A stretch of 64,000 nt of DNA from Myoxocephalus aenaeus. Taxonomy: Eukaryota; Chordata; Actinopteri; Perciformes; Cottidae. Where the stretch lies: positions 881,501 to 945,500 of the forward strand of contig JBAMJR010000006.1 of assembly GCA_038501785.1 (NCBI GenBank), in the 5' to 3' direction. Below, piece by piece: positions 47,000 through 60,853 of this stretch (its first letter is position 1; each line of letters begins with the position of its first letter). The notes beneath the pieces were generated by a model. It did no database searches, was not told the origin of the DNA, and saw only the letters and a program-made list of their open reading frames with translations. The position numbers and the translations under genes were made by a program.

Positions 47000-47631
47000 G
47001 CTACAAAGGAAAGGCTTCTCCAGCTCTCATGTGGGAGACAGTGAGTGTGTTTGCAGAGCCCTAAACTTGTAGTCGGGGAGCTGTAATCAGGGGTTAGTGG
47101 GAGAGAGGTTTACCTTCCATCATATTTTATTCACAAGAGTGCCACGCTGCCAAAAAACATGTGGATTTTTGGACGAGGCTTCAGGGTGTGTGCTGTAACC
47201 TTCTGCTGGGAAAGAATGTGTTCTCTCTGTGTCATTTTGTGCCTCTGCTCTTGTCTATATTTGAACATGAGAATCTCCTCTGTGGTAAACCAGGCGCTTT
47301 GCTTTGGGTTCAGATTGGGAGGTTTTTCTTGGCGTGGCTGGTGATTAAATGCTGGGAGAGAGGAGAGCAGCTGAGCAGATTGGATCTCTCACCACAAGCC
47401 AGGTTTCCCAAACTGCACAAACTGCCCTGTGGTCACAGCTATGAGAGCTATTACTTTACAGACTGCTGTAAGCAAAGTAGTTTTTGTTTCACATTTCATG
47501 TATACCGTAGTTTGTTTTGTCGTGATAAAGAATTTAAAAAATAACACTTCATTGTCCCTTATCAAGTACGATATGGCAAACACATGCATTTACATAAGAT
47601 AAGGAGGTCTCTTTAAATAACATCTCTTGGT

Positions 47632-47815
47632 AGCACTTTATAATAACTACACACTTTTTAGCATTAGTAAAGCATGAATAAACACTGAATTCATAATTTA
47701 TATAGCATTATTCCAACATGAATACTTAGTAACTCATTCATAAACACAGTTATAAATGTTTCATTCTTGATTAATAAGCTTGGGTTTCATACTTTATAAA
47801 TGATGAATTCCCCAT
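47632..47815. mobile_element. Interspersed repeat (teleost, unclassified)
   Basis: Contains GTAGCACTTTATAATAACTA, AAAGCATGAATAAACACTGA, GTAACTCATTCATAAACACA and GTTATAAATGTTTCATT. I recognise it from memory as a common fish repeat with internally similar ATGAATAA motifs. Borders are approximate. Confidence 0.5.
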
Positions 47816-48251
47816 TTGTAAATGACAAACATTGAAGTTCAGCAAAGTGATTTTAAGCAAAAGCCAACTAGCTACGGAAGCCGATCTCGCCCACTTTGTT
47901 TATGCTACACTTCCTATTTTTATGCTGCATATTTTCTATCTTGTATTCCCATCTTGCTATCACCCGTATCTCGCAGAGGCCTGTCATCCCTGTGCAAACC
48001 TGAAAGTGCATATGGTTGGGATTTTGTGGGCCTGGATCCAGGGAGCGTCGCCCAGTCCCCCACTGCATTCAAAAGCTTTTCACACCTGGGTGTCAAGGAA
48101 GGGGCAGCTGCTGCACAGTCCAGAGCAGCACTATTATTAACATAATTAACTGTTCACCAGCTGGATTTAGATCAGCACTGGACCCGAAATGATACTAAAT
48201 CTCTATCCAATATACTTTATGTCTCATCAGAAGCTAACATTAATAAATGAA

Positions 48252-48362
48252 TAGACATTTTGGGAAATATTTGCTTTATTACCAAGAGTTACATGAGAGG
48301 ATCGATATTACGGCACACTAAACATGAAGCTAACGTTAGCAGCCGATTGGCTTAGCTTAAAG
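48252..48362. mobile_element. Fold-back element, partial copy 4
   Basis: ACATTTTGGGAAATATTTGC, ACATGAGAGGATCGATAT, CATGAAGCTAACG and GCAGCCGATTGGCTTAGCTT match the left half of the family copy at 53207-53553. Confidence 0.65.
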
Positions 48363-50938
48363 ACCTCCGAAATGAAGACACAATGAAGAAACATTCCTCA
48401 AACATTAATTAACGGCTCAACAATGACGTTAACAGAAAGAAGAATAGACCTGAAACAAGTGGTTTCCATACGATTAAGTCCCTGCACACAAATTTGAATA
48501 TAAATTTTGACATATTTTTCAATTGAACTTTCTTTATTTGAATTGACAGTCAGTTGTTGACTACATACAGACGTAATACAACTGTTGGCTACTTCAATAT
48601 ACATCGCACAAAATCATAGCACAAATTAAAGATTATTGTGATGTCCCAGACCTTTGCATGAGGAAATTCTCCCTAAGTGGATCTCGCTGAATTTGAATTC
48701 CCTGCTTTAAAGGATGTTTTCAAAGTGGTTTGATTGGTGGTTTTCTTCCTCCAGACAAGTGTAATTTCTACAGTGTCTGATATCAAAGGACGTGCATGGC
48801 ATGTTGTTGAATAAGGGGACATTTGTGGAACACAAGCATGTAGCAGCAAGAATTGCTATTGGATGTGTAATGTTGTTGTGGTCATATTTCAAGCAATATG
48901 TGTGTGCTGTTAACATTTAGACATGGACATTACCCAGTGTTGGGCACTAGTTTAACCACCTTTCTCAATTGCATGGTGGCAGCATAGCGATTAATATAAT
49001 TAAACAGTGTTTGTTCGTGGCCGTGAACACACAATGTTGGATTATATTTAAATGCTCCAGACAGTGTAGTACACACTGTAGTGCAAGGCAGATGGATATT
49101 TCTATGATAGTAAGGTGCTCGATGGTCCATTGATTTCAGAATGAAGTTAAAACTTCAAAGTTAAACTACTCTTGCTATGTTGCTGCAGTTTAGCTTGCTA
49201 CATGTCTCTGGGTGGTAGCTTCAGTGTAGTGAAGCTTTATTTAAGGCAGAGTAACTTGTCTGAAATTAAAGAACACTGAAATTACCTGTATAAGCTCAAA
49301 AGCAAAATGGCCGTGGTAGTTTTTTTGAGGCAGTATAAGTTCATTTCTTTCTAGTGCTTTTGCCATATCCAACGTTTAGATTCTCTTGATCTGGACTAAT
49401 AATAATAAACACAAACTAGAGTAAAGAAGGAAAGAACCAACCCTTCCTTTGTAGATTGCAGTCTGGTGCCAATTATCCTGATTGGACAGGGCCTGCTGTG
49501 TAAAGGTGATTACATCCCACACACCATCAGGTGTGGACCACATGAAAGACCTGAAATAAGAGATGGGTAGTGGGGGGGTCCAGGGAATTTGGCATTTGTC
49601 TAGTCCAGCTGTTATTCACTCAACAAAATTGGAGTTTAGTGTTGTTCACAGCCAGACTAATTGAAATCAGATTCCTTCACAAAATGCTGCACCATTTCCA
49701 AAAGTGGTAAAGCAGAGTGCTTTCATTCCCCTGATGCTTGCACCCAACTTGATTTTACAAGGAGGGTCGCAGTAAAAACACATATGTGGGATGTGTTACT
49801 AAAGGCAGCCAATTCATCTTGAAGGATAGCAGTGGAAACGCAGAAGATTAAGTTCAGGCCAGATTTAATTTTGGGCCAGCAAAAGCATACAAGTGTTTCC
49901 AGAGGCAGCGGAGTTAACCACTCAATAATATCAGGGAACAGACATGTACAAGTATTTCCTCCTGTAGCCCAAGGCCAAATGTTGAGTAAAAGATTAATTT
50001 CAAGCTGCGAGCACAAAAGCTTTATAAAAGGTGCTCTTCTTATACATTTTATAGAAAGTATCTGCTTCAAAACTCCCAAGATGTGCTTATGGTGCACAGG
50101 TATACTATATGATAAACAGCATGATAAGCCACAGCTGTCACTTCCATCCAAATATGGTATTGCATACATAAAGTGAAACCTCTACTCTCCATATCTGCCT
50201 CACTTGCTTTTGTTTAGACAAGTTGCTATAAACGTCCGGCCATATAGCAGAAGCTAACCACAGCATTTAAACTCACCAGCTTTCAGTGCTTCTTCAGCCC
50301 TCTCCTTATATAGACCTTGAGCATCAGTTTGTTTGGCTGCAGCATCTCATTTCCTCCAGAGCGGCAGACAGCGAGCCCCTCTAAAAGGGCAGCACTCGGG
50401 GTCTGGGAGGTCACTGGCTGCAGTGGCCTTTTAGCTCAAGTGGACCCTTTTGTCTTTGGGAGAGCCCCTCTGTTCTTCCTCTCTTAATATTGCCACACTT
50501 CCTTCTCTTATTATTAGCAGGTAAAGTCCCAGTTGTCTGTAGAAGCCTGTGTTGTAAAATGCCCGACTACACTGAGGACCAGTCTGTCACCACTGACCCT
50601 ATTGATCTTCTCCAACCACTGTGACATCTGCTAGGTACTAATTGAGAGAAGTTTCATGTGTACAACTGTCAGCCACTATTGTGCCAGACTGTTGTAAAAC
50701 CAATTCTCTCAATGGCGTTAACAAGTCTGTGTTGCTTACGGGCAAACACCAGGCAGGTACTAAAAAGATGTCAAGATACAAGTCCAAATAAATGTTTGTA
50801 TTATTCTTTTCAATATGGAAGTTCAACTATTAATGTGCTGACTGGGCCATATCTTGTTTTATGGATGATTTAATTAATCTGGAATAAATGTTTTAAAGAA
50901 CGTTTTTCATTCCAACATTTAAATATTTTTTTTTATAT
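48363..50938. other. Intergenic, no gene seen
   Basis: No coding exon supported. Open frames on both strands at ~49723-50176 overlap each other and show no recognisable domain. Confidence 0.45.
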
Positions 50939-50939
50939 A

Positions 50940-51040
50940 TTGGACATTTTGGGAAAGGCACTTATCTGCTTTGTTGCTGAGGATTAGATGAAAAGATCAA
51001 TACCACTCTCATATTTGTCCTCTAAATAGCTTAGCATAGA
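50940..51040. mobile_element. Fold-back element, partial copy 5
   Basis: GGACATTTTGGGAAAGGCAC, TTAGATGAAAAGATCAATAC, CACTCTCATATTTGTCC and TAGCTTAGCATAGA match the left half of the family. Confidence 0.65.
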
Positions 51041-52005
51041 GATAAATCAAAAGCAAATAATTAAATTGTCATGAGAGATTTGTTGCATCAACTCGATTAA
51101 TAAACGACTGAGAATGATTCTAACCTTCAACCACAAACGTCTATTTGGATTCATCAGATCTCTATTACAGGGCATATGCACTGCTGCCAGTCGTCTGCAC
51201 TGTATAGCACATGGGCGTCAGATATCCCAGCACAGAGAGCCGACTGAAGGGCACACATCACCTCAGAGTTCAGGGGTCAAAAGGAGCCACACTTCCTGTT
51301 GCCTGCACTGTCGAACCCCTGCTGACTGCTTTACTGGCTCTCTCATTGTTCAGATTTATCATCCCTGCCATTGATGTGGCCTCTCGCAGAGGCCATTAAA
51401 GACCAAAGAGCATCACCCTAAACCAGATGTTTCACCTGACAAAGTCCTTTGTGCAGTCTGTCACTGAAACATACAAAGTGCATGAAAGACTGATGGGCTG
51501 GTGAACAAGGTTTAGATGTCACCAGCCAACATAAAGCACCCAAATGAAAGGATCAGTCCAGGTGTAAGGCATTCCTCCTATGGTTTTAATTTGAACAACC
51601 ACATACTTCATTAGAAAAATTGTACATACAGTATATAATAAACTGATAGATGAGAGTAAAACATAGATGCTTTGTGTAAGTGTTCATCATTCTTCAAAAT
51701 AATTAAGTCCAGGTCACATCACATCGTAGACCTTTAACCCTTTCACAGTGTGTTTTCAGTTCATTAAAGTAAACTGTAAGCGTTGTGGTTGGTTGTATTC
51801 AGCATCACACTCTCCTGTCACCTCTTGTTGCAAAAACCAACATGGCGACGGCCAGAATGTCGAACTCGAAGCTTCAAAATCGAAGTTCACAAACAATGGT
51901 CACTGTGACTACATTCACTTCTTATATAGTTTATGATTACATATTAACATGGCACACTTGGCACGACCAAATTAACTAAAGTAATGCCAGGGGGAAAGAA
52001 TTGTA
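51041..52005. other. Intergenic, no gene seen
   Basis: No feature recognised. Confidence 0.45.
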
Positions 52006-52007
52006 TA

Positions 52008-52115
52008 AGATAAAATAAAATAATCCATTATTAGTCCCGCAGTGGGGAAATTGCAGGATTACAGCAGCAAGAGATAGTAGTAAAATAAGAAACAATTAAT
52101 ACATATAAGTAAACA
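52008..52115. mobile_element. Interspersed repeat tail (LINE-like)
   Basis: ATAAGATAAAATAAAATAAT then CCATTATTAGTCCCGCAGTG and GGGAAATTGCAGGATTACAG. From memory this is a frequent teleost non-LTR retrotransposon end. The family was not resolved. Confidence 0.6.
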
Positions 52116-53206
52116 GTAAAACAGTAATAACTAAATATAATAATAAAGAGACCTCAACATAGCCAAAACCTATGTCAACAAATATTTAACTGAATAATAT
52201 TTTTAAGACCTAAAAAGATTGTGAACTGGGAAGTGAATGTCCCCACTCCACCACCAACAGTCTAAAGACAAGTATAGCATACAACATACATTTCACCCAT
52301 AATTTAGCTGTCAGAATCAACTATGCACATTCTCATTTTGGAGTTATTTTGGTGGATATGTGACGTGCTGTGGGAGAGCTCTGTGTTTGTTCAGGGTGAG
52401 CGAGAGTCCCCTAATGTCCAAGTAAAGAGACAGAGAAAGAGCGAGAGCTCAGAGACTGTGGGAAAGCCGGTGTGCAGAGCCTGGTGTGGTCTGATGATGT
52501 GACATGAAAGCTCTCTTGTCATTCTGGAGTCAGGGTTGTAGGATCACCACCCTGCTGCTGCCTGCTGGGCTGCAGAGGCGGGATGTGGCTGCAGAGGTTG
52601 AGGTGGGGGTGTGGGGGCTAATGTGATGACATCAACCCTATTAGAAGAGAGCATGTGGAGAAAAACAGCTGTACACAAAGAGGCACAGTGGTCTGATAGA
52701 CCACTGAGCTTCTTTGGTCTACTAGAGAAGTGTTCCAGATGCCACTGTGGTAATGATATTAGCATCTAATCAAAGGCAGCAGTTCAGACGGCTCTCAATG
52801 TAGATGATGCACATTTATGCTTGTGATGGAAGTGAGGTTTCTCATTTGCCCAATATAGAGGAAGTGGTAGAGCAGTAAACAAGCAGCATTATCTCTGACA
52901 TTGAGCTGAAATAAGACACTCTAAATGAAACCTCTTTAAGAAAGATATGTCAAATGACATTTTGCTCAACTAATATTGATGACAAGTTGAAATCCTCATT
53001 CTCAATTAACACCTCTGGGTTCACAGCTGTGGTCGGAGGCAGAGCGTGACTGACTAGGCATATATCCAATATGTGCTTCTGACAAAACAATACATCTTGT
53101 GCCGTGACAGTTAACAAGTAAGAAAAAAATCATATTGCACACGTCTACAACTGCCTCGCAGGTTTGAGATTAATTTATTTTTCATATAGTCAGCAACATT
53201 GAAGTC
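52116..53206. other. Intergenic, no gene seen
   Basis: No feature recognised. Confidence 0.45.
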
Positions 53207-53553
53207 AAGGAATAGTTTGATATTTCTTTTGAGAAGTACTCTTGTTGCCTTTCTTGCTGAGTTAGATGATGAGAAGATAGTTTCTTAATATGAAGCTACA
53301 GCCGGCAGCCAATTGGCTTAGCTTAGCTTAGCATAAATACTGGAAAAAATATATAATTGTTTCTTTAAACCGTACAAAAGCAGAGTATAATTTTTTTCCC
53401 CAATGTTTCCACGCTATGCTAAGCTAACCGGCAGCTAGCTTTAGGTTAATATTTACTGTGCAGACAGGAGAGTGGTATCAACCCTCTCATACAGGGAAGT
53501 CTGTGCTAGAAAGTTATTGGCATATTTCTCTCTAAATGTTGAACTATACCTTT
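53207..53553. mobile_element. Fold-back element, near-complete copy
   Basis: The left end AAGGAATAGTTTGATATTT matches the reverse complement of the right end (AAGGTATAGTTCAACATTT). The halves are inverted relatives: GAAGCTACAGCCGGCAGCCA, ATTGGCTTAGC on the left and GCTAAGCTAACCGGCAGC on the right. The right half also has CAGACAGGAGAGTGGTATCA. No ORF. The other copies in this window are fragments of this plan. Confidence 0.75.
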
Positions 53554-54246
53554 AAAGAAATACAGGAGGCATTGCCAAATCACAGCAGTATATATACATC
53601 CCACCATCCTCCGGTGATCTGAACTTAGCAACATACATTACTCAGCCTTGCAGAGCAACAAACCGCTAAAAACCAGCCAAGAGCGTGGCCTGACTTCACT
53701 GTGTCAACACAAGCATTATCTGGAGTTTATTTGCTCTAGTTTGTCTGATGTATGTGTTTGCATTCAAATACAGAAGGTGAAAAGGCAGCGCAGATAACAA
53801 AATAAGAATTATGTGATTAATAGTGCTGATAAGAAGATGCAGGGGTGAGTGAGGGCTGTTATATGAGCTGATGAAGTGCTGAGTAGAACCCAGTGCATAC
53901 ATTTTAGATACAAATAAGCTGTTTTCCTGCATATTTTAGAATATTGTCAGGTATTGTCAGAGTTTTAGTTAAGTTTGTTTCTTGTTGAGTGAAGGACTTT
54001 CACTTTTGCTGGGGGTCATGAGGCCCTGTGTTTGAGGGAGAGTTGATGGCTGTGGTGGGAGGGGACGAGTCACAAGGGGACACAGAGGTGACAGATCTCA
54101 ATGTCAGAGTAATTAGCAACACAGTGGTCAGGCTGTGTTGTGAGATGTAAAAGCTGCTGTTCGGGCCTGCAGCTACAGACCCCATGGTGCCACAGGTCAC
54201 CGCCGCCGCCACGGCCATAGAGTTGCCGACATCACAAGATCTTTGC

Positions 54247-54354
<108 letters not shown>

Positions 54355-54469
54355 CTTTGTGTCTCTGCATTATAGATTGCATGCTCAATCATTCAAATTT
54401 GGGCCAAATGAGGTGCGGTCTGATGCTTCTCTTTTCTTTCCCCAAAACCTTTTTTTGTTTAATTTTGAC

Positions 54470-54765
54470 TTTAATTTTAACAAACGATTATTTTCATCAT
54501 CAAGTAATCTGACGATTCATTTCTTAATAAATCGATAATCATTTTGTATAGAAAATGTAATCTAAATAATATTATAAAAGTGAAAGTGAAAGTCTTGTAT
54601 CATATAAGACAAAGAAGTCCTCACATTTTAGAGTCTGGAACCAACACATTTTAGTATTTAGTATTTGTGCTTAAAATATAACAAAAAATGTCAAAAGAGT
54701 TGCTGATAGATTTTCTGTTAATTGGCTATTTGATTAATTAATTAATATTTCAGCTCTAAAGGATA
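54470..54765. mobile_element. Degenerate ATTA-rich fish element, copy 1
   Basis: Contains AACGATTATTTTCATCATCA, AATCGATAATCATTTTGTAT, AGAGTCTGGAACCAACACAT and ends ATTAATTAATATTTCAGCTC TAAA. From memory this follows the layout of a widespread percomorph element that ends in TGCAGCTCTA. Confidence 0.6.
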
Positions 54766-55519
54766 TAGACTATATATAAAGAATAATTTTCTAGCTCTGT
54801 CAGTCAAAATAGCTCTGAAACAACATTTCAGTTAACTATCAATTCCTTATCAAATATGTTGTGTAAATGTATCAGAAACGATTTTTAACAAGGCATTGTT
54901 TATGCTATTCCACATAATCACAATATACTGCTGAGATAGCCTGCCGCCAAAGTGGACTGACCTGCATTGTCAAGCTAGGCTGCATAGCTGGAAAAATCCT
55001 TGTCAACATTTAACTTTCAATAGGCATGCATGAGTGACAGTGACACTAGTAGTATTTTTCCCACGCTGCATCCTGCTTGCCATTTTCCATCGTTACGCAG
55101 CTGGTTCAGCCGGTCTAAAGTCAGATTGATCTGAGTTCCCATGCTCTGCCTTGGGTTCAACAGACATCTCTCCCGCTTCCTGACTCATCAAGCAAATCAA
55201 GTCTTCAGTCATTCAGTCATTTACATCCTTGTGAAGCCGAGAGGGCGAGGCAGCAGGTAGAGGAGGGACAGCCGGCCTAGAGGCCAGCCAAGATCCAGAA
55301 AGATTGCACAGGCAACAAATGCAGGAAGGTTTATTCAATCTGGGGACTGGATGGTGACTGTGGAAAATTATAACTAACAAAACTTTCTCCAGCTGAGAAC
55401 TGAACTGTTACAGTTCATGATGTTTTGATGCTGTGGGTCATTTCATTTCAGTTTCCCACCACTCTGACCTCCTCAGCACATCTAATACAGGTCACAAAAC
55501 ATTGAAGCGTTCCCAAGCA

Positions 55520-55521
<2 letters not shown>

Positions 55522-55592
<71 letters not shown>

Positions 55593-55622
55593 TAGACTCA
55601 GTCTTGTGATAGACTCAGTCTT
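55522..55622. repeat. (TG)n microsatellite followed by a 17-bp tandem pair
   Basis: A perfect TG run (55522-~55591), then GATAGACTCAGTCTTGT followed directly by a second copy lacking the last base. Confidence 0.95.
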
Positions 55623-56109
55623 GCCATTGCATTAGTCTGCTAATCAGTTTTAAAATACTGTTGTCAGATGAGACCAATCAGAGGGTCCAAGCACAATATA
55701 ACCACATGACTCTACCTCTTACACAAAAGTGTGACTCTCATTAAAGTAACTCAACTATAATCTACTAAATAATCACTGGAAGAGTCTAGTTAAAAATCTA
55801 AACTCTGTGTATAAATTAAAGCGATTGTTAATTTCGGGGAACTGTTCTGCCACACAATGACTAATCTGCAATTAAAACAGTGTTTTTGTGACAAGTCACC
55901 CAACCTGTCTAACTTTCTCGTGCACCATTGAATCAGCTAACTGAAAATTCAGGTTATGACATTATAACACTGTAAAACTGACAACTGTTTAAGTTTCACT
56001 CTGACTTGGTCCAGAATGTAATTATACAGATGGCTTCACACATCATGGGTTATTCAAAACGGTATTAAAAGAATATTAGATGCAATAAAACATGGAGAAA
56101 TAATATAGG

Positions 56110-56340
56110 ACTATAAAAATAACTATCGCAAAAAAATATAAGTTAGTTGACAGAGTTTTAATCTACAACAATTTAGATGATTAATGAATCGTTTAACACA
56201 TTTTTCGTCAAAGTTGCCAAACATGTGTTGGTTCCAGCTTCTAAAATGCAGCAATTGTGCTTTTTTCTCTCTGTTTTTTCTCATTATGAATTCAATATCT
56301 TTGGACTTTTGACAACGCATGAAAACCAAAAAAAATCTTT
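56110..56340. mobile_element. Degenerate ATTA-rich fish element, copy 2 (inverted)
   Basis: GATTAATGAATCGTTTAACA, TGTTGGTTCCAGCTTCTAAA and TTCAATATCTTTGGAC are the reverse-complement counterpart of words in the copy at 54470-54765. This is a second, oppositely oriented copy ~1.5 kb away. Confidence 0.55.
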
Positions 56341-59300
56341 TTGGGCTCTTTTGGGGTATTTCTCAAAAAACAACTCATTGGAGTAATGATGAATGACAAA
56401 AAAAATTTAAAACCTTAAAAAAGTCCAGCAGTGACACCTCAGATGTTCACTGCTATGATGTTATGAGCATCAACATACTGTAGCTTCACAGCGATCGGTA
56501 TTCAATCCAACGATTCAAATGAACCAAAAACTATTGGACCAGCACCGTGTGTGCTGGGAGGGAGTGAGGAGGTGAAAGGGTCTGAATCATTAAACTCTCC
56601 GTTTAATATTTGACTCCATGAGTTGTACTGCGGCGTTCACTCAGTCATGTGGTCTGCATTAAGACTGACAGCTTTGTTTAAAATCAACAGTAGTCCAGGT
56701 GCGGCAGACGGCCATCTGGTGCCTGCAGTAGCCCACCTTCACTGTGCCGTGTGTTGACACAGGGGCCACGAGGAGGACACGTCTCTCTGCCAGCCAGGAG
56801 CTTTTAAATCTGCTAAAATACTGCTGCACTGGGAGGTTTGGTGTTTGGTCTCTGTTGGCTGCAAGTGTACTATATAATAGTTTACACCAGATAACTCTGA
56901 CCAGAGAGGTTGAGTGTATTTTAGTTTTGGGCCAAAGAGAAAGAGGTTATGCAAGACGACGTTAATAGTTTGTGTGCAATACATAAGGACTTACACCACC
57001 CTGCGCACCATTTCCTGCATTCTTACTCATTTCCTAAACATAAATAATAATATTGTCAGTGAATTTGGTTGAGGGTGGAGGCATGTGTTCTCTCACATGA
57101 TCATATTACCTCACCCTCTGACCCTCCCTTACCCACATGACGGGTTTCCCTCAGACCTACGATCAAACCAGCTGATCCTCTATGACACATGATTTGAACT
57201 TGGGTTACACAACACTGCTTTTTTCGACACGGCTGGCATCTCCTTGAAGAAGGAAAGCACTTATTAAAAGGTTTGCAGTTGAGCAGTTTCAAAGATATTA
57301 TTGAAGTGTATTCACTGACTACATGCACATCTGTTTGTAATAGAGATGTCTACATTGAAACCGTGGTGGTTAAACTGGTCCAAGATGACCAAAAGGAAGG
57401 TTAGAAATTGGAGTCACGCTGCAGTTTCTCTATATTCCAGCACATTCGAAATAAATCTCTGAAAATGTAAACAAACAACCCGAGGGGTATCATCATGATT
57501 ATAATGTGTGTGACTGCATGGCCTCCAAGGACATTTTCTCTCATTTTTCTCAACATTTCTATTTACACTAGTCTGCTCTGGCATATATCAGGACAAGAGG
57601 TCACTAAACAAGTTCAGCCGTCATAACAAATTATCCATAGCCAGACACAGTGGGAGAGCAAGTCAGCCATGGCTAACCGGTTCGACAGTAACATAAAGCA
57701 ACTCTGCACAAACAAATAGCACATATTTATTAACAAATACCTGCCAGGGCCTGCTCTGATTGGACAAAGTTAAAATGCTAATAAAGCTCTCTTTTTTGCA
57801 GTGAATTGAAAGGCCATCATACGATTGAGAAGATGAGCTGGAGGGGGATGTCAGCAGGAAGTGAAAATGTCAGAGAGAAAAAAAGAGTTGGAGGAAGCGG
57901 GAGACTGAGAGATCTTTGAGACCACACAATGTCTGCTTTCTGTCTGTCCTCTCGGCCCATCTTAGACTGAAGAAGGACTCTATTGTGTGGACGTCGAGCA
58001 AGGGTTTTCTGTCTGGAGCTGCGGAAGGACAGTTAGTGGCGCGGCCATGCTGTGGAGCACCACAGGAAGACAACTTATCAAGGTCACTCTTCTGACCCCG
58101 GTTTCCTGCTCACCAGAATCACCAATTGTGTGGCTGAACAGCTCACAGGCATGTCAGAATTCTGACTACTGATTACAACCCAGACTCTCCACGTTCACAC
58201 ACATCCTTAACTGTGCTAGTATTCATCTCTCTCCTGGTATTTTATTCCTCGTCAGCATATAGGCTCTTTCCCTTCCAACTCCTTCCTCATAGTGCGGGAT
58301 TCATGTCTCCTCTCTCTACCTCCTCTTATCTCTCCACACCTTGAGTTCATTCGACTATGAGCCAGGCAAGCCCTCTCTCCCACACTGCCGAAGTCTGCGA
58401 TGCTTCCTGTGTCTGCGATATTTGGGTAAGACAGAGGTTGCATTGCTTCCCCAATCTTTGAATGTCAGTCACGTGAGCTATTTCCAGACAAGAATGATGG
58501 AGAAAATATCATGGCAGATATGGGCATTTACAAATCACGCACCTTATTGCCCAGGGGCAGTTTTTAAGAAGATCACATGCTGGTTACTTTGGGTAAAAAG
58601 GGCCCCATTAAGCCCTAACACCAGAAGACATTTGAGTGTGTGAGTGTTCTTATGAGCAAAATGACACGTGTCTACTGTATCAAGGTATACAATGTGACAA
58701 TGTTTGTGTGTGAGAAAGTGTGAATATGGGTGTTTGGCAGTAAAAGTGTGTGTTTGACTTGCAGGAGGGAATGTCTCGCCTGTGTGACTATAAACACACA
58801 TTGGGCCATGTGGTTGTGAATGGACTTCGCAAAACAAGAAATGTGGGGCGCTTGTCACCAGATGTGGCTTAGGCATCTTCGCAGGCTTTGTTTGGAAAGC
58901 CTTCTTGTGGTATTTGTTGTAACCATTTCCAAATGTTTCCAGTTTTAGCCCTGCAAAGTGAGATAAAGGGCTGCAAGATGATAGAGTTGAATCTACATAT
59001 AGCTGTATAAACAAAAAGAAAGTCTCTGACCCATTGTCACAAGCAGTTGCCTTTTCCTTGTGGGCTCTAACTTTTTTTAGACAGATGGGAAACTGCTTCT
59101 TTATGCAAGTGCTGAAACATGAGGCTCTGCAAAAAATAGAAAAGCCATTAATTGTCTCCAGAGGAGCTAATGTTTTTTCCGTCCTCTTTACTGTGGTGTT
59201 TTTCTCTGCTTTTTCCAGAGGCTGCAGGTTCTGCTCTGTGAACGTGTTGGCTGCAGGCTCTGCAGAGGCTCACGGGCAATTGTGCCAATTGTGGGTGAAC

Positions 59301-60820
59301 TGGAAGGTGACACAACACAGGCTCAGGCAGGTCCCGACTCACATGCGAATACAGCAAATTAATAGTAATAATAGATGGAGAATAATGGAACTACATTCCA
59401 GAGGTGGTTGTTTATTCAAGCATAAAAATAATCGGCAAGACAGAAGAGAATGACTCTTTGTAATATAAAAGACATTAAGAAATGGTTTTAATGCAGGAAA
59501 AAGCTTATGGAAGCACTAATGCTATTATGCATATGGTGAATTGAATATATATGGATTGTACACATCGAATCACAGGAAAGAGTAATATCATAATAGTGCA
59601 AATAAGTCAAATTGATTTTCTGTACGGAAGCAGTTGATACAGAAAACTGCTGATGTTGCAGAGAGCCAATATGATGTCATTTCTGTAAAAGCAAAGGTTG
59701 AACGTTGATAAAACGGTTCATGATCATGTAGGAATAGTTCAATCGTGTATCTATACTGTTGTTGTAACCAACCAATCAATCACATAAGCACAAGGCACAG
59801 TGTGCTATTTTGGCCTCTAATGAGGCAGTTTTATTTATGCCATGGAGTTGTGGGTTTGCTTGTAAAGACGTGCGTTTTAGTGAACAGAGGAAGTAGGGTC
59901 TGACCTAAGAGGCCCTGTTTGGCCATGAGAACCAAACCAAAGTCCTCTGGGATATTTCGCCTCTGTCATCTCGTCTGTTATGATTCCCATGAACCTCGTT
60001 GTCCGGTTTATAGTCAGCAGAAGAAGAGGGCAGCTGTGTGGTTTCTAAATAAAGCTTGTGTGAAGATCCTCTGATCACCCTTGTTCAAATCTTATCTGGC
60101 CACAACAAGGAGAATATTACAGTGTCATGTACAGTATATGTATGTATTTCACAGTAGGCTATAAAAGGAGATGACGAGTGATGGGAAATTTTTTTTTTTA
60201 TTCTGCCCAGGTTATAAAGGGGGAGTTGTCCCCAAAAAGAAAGAAAGAAAACAAAAAAAGACTGCAGGCTCAATACCCCCACGCTTCACTTCCTGTCCCG
60301 CTCTCTGCGAGCTGATAATCGGAGTAGCCTGTCGTCATCAGTAACAAAGTGAGAAATAGATTGTCTCTATCTGTGACGGAGCATTTTTCTAGCAGACAAG
60401 CTTTTAATAGTCCACTGGTTGTCCGACAGATATGGAAGCAAACACCGCTGGGCAGCTGTCCAGGTATTTTAAACTCTGCACAGCTTCATGGACATTTTGT
60501 TTGATACAGATAGGCCGATATATGAGACAATGGGTTCCTGGGCTCTGAGGCCTAAAAGCTCTTTCGGCAGGCCAATAACTACATTTTACAGCGTGCATAC
60601 ACACAATTAACACAACAGCATATAAGCATATTCACCTGCATCTCAGCACAGATTTACAGCACAGGGACCCTCAAAGCAACAGCACGATAACTAGAAATAC
60701 ATTCGCCTGTATCTTAACAACACAGGATTTAGCCAACAGACAACAGCCAACAGACAGCACCAGGCAAGACTTTTTCTTTGGGGGCCTTCCATATTTTGTA
60801 CGTGTGTTTGTGTGTGACAT
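56341..60820. other. Intergenic, no gene seen
   Basis: No supported gene. The 139- and 156-codon frames at 59034-59453 and 58544-59014 show no domain, no splice context and mixed low-complexity composition. Confidence 0.45.

Positions 60821-60821
<1 letters not shown>

Positions 60822-60852
<31 letters not shown>
60822..60852. repeat. (CA)n microsatellite
   Basis: About 15 perfect AC units. Confidence 0.95.

Positions 60853-60853
<1 letters not shown>

Noticed and set aside
58544..59014. 156-codon minus-strand open frame
   Set aside because: His/Thr-rich reading of GT-rich DNA with no domain. Considered incidental.
59034..59453. 139-codon plus-strand open frame
   Set aside because: No recognisable family or conserved motif; composition is not protein-like.
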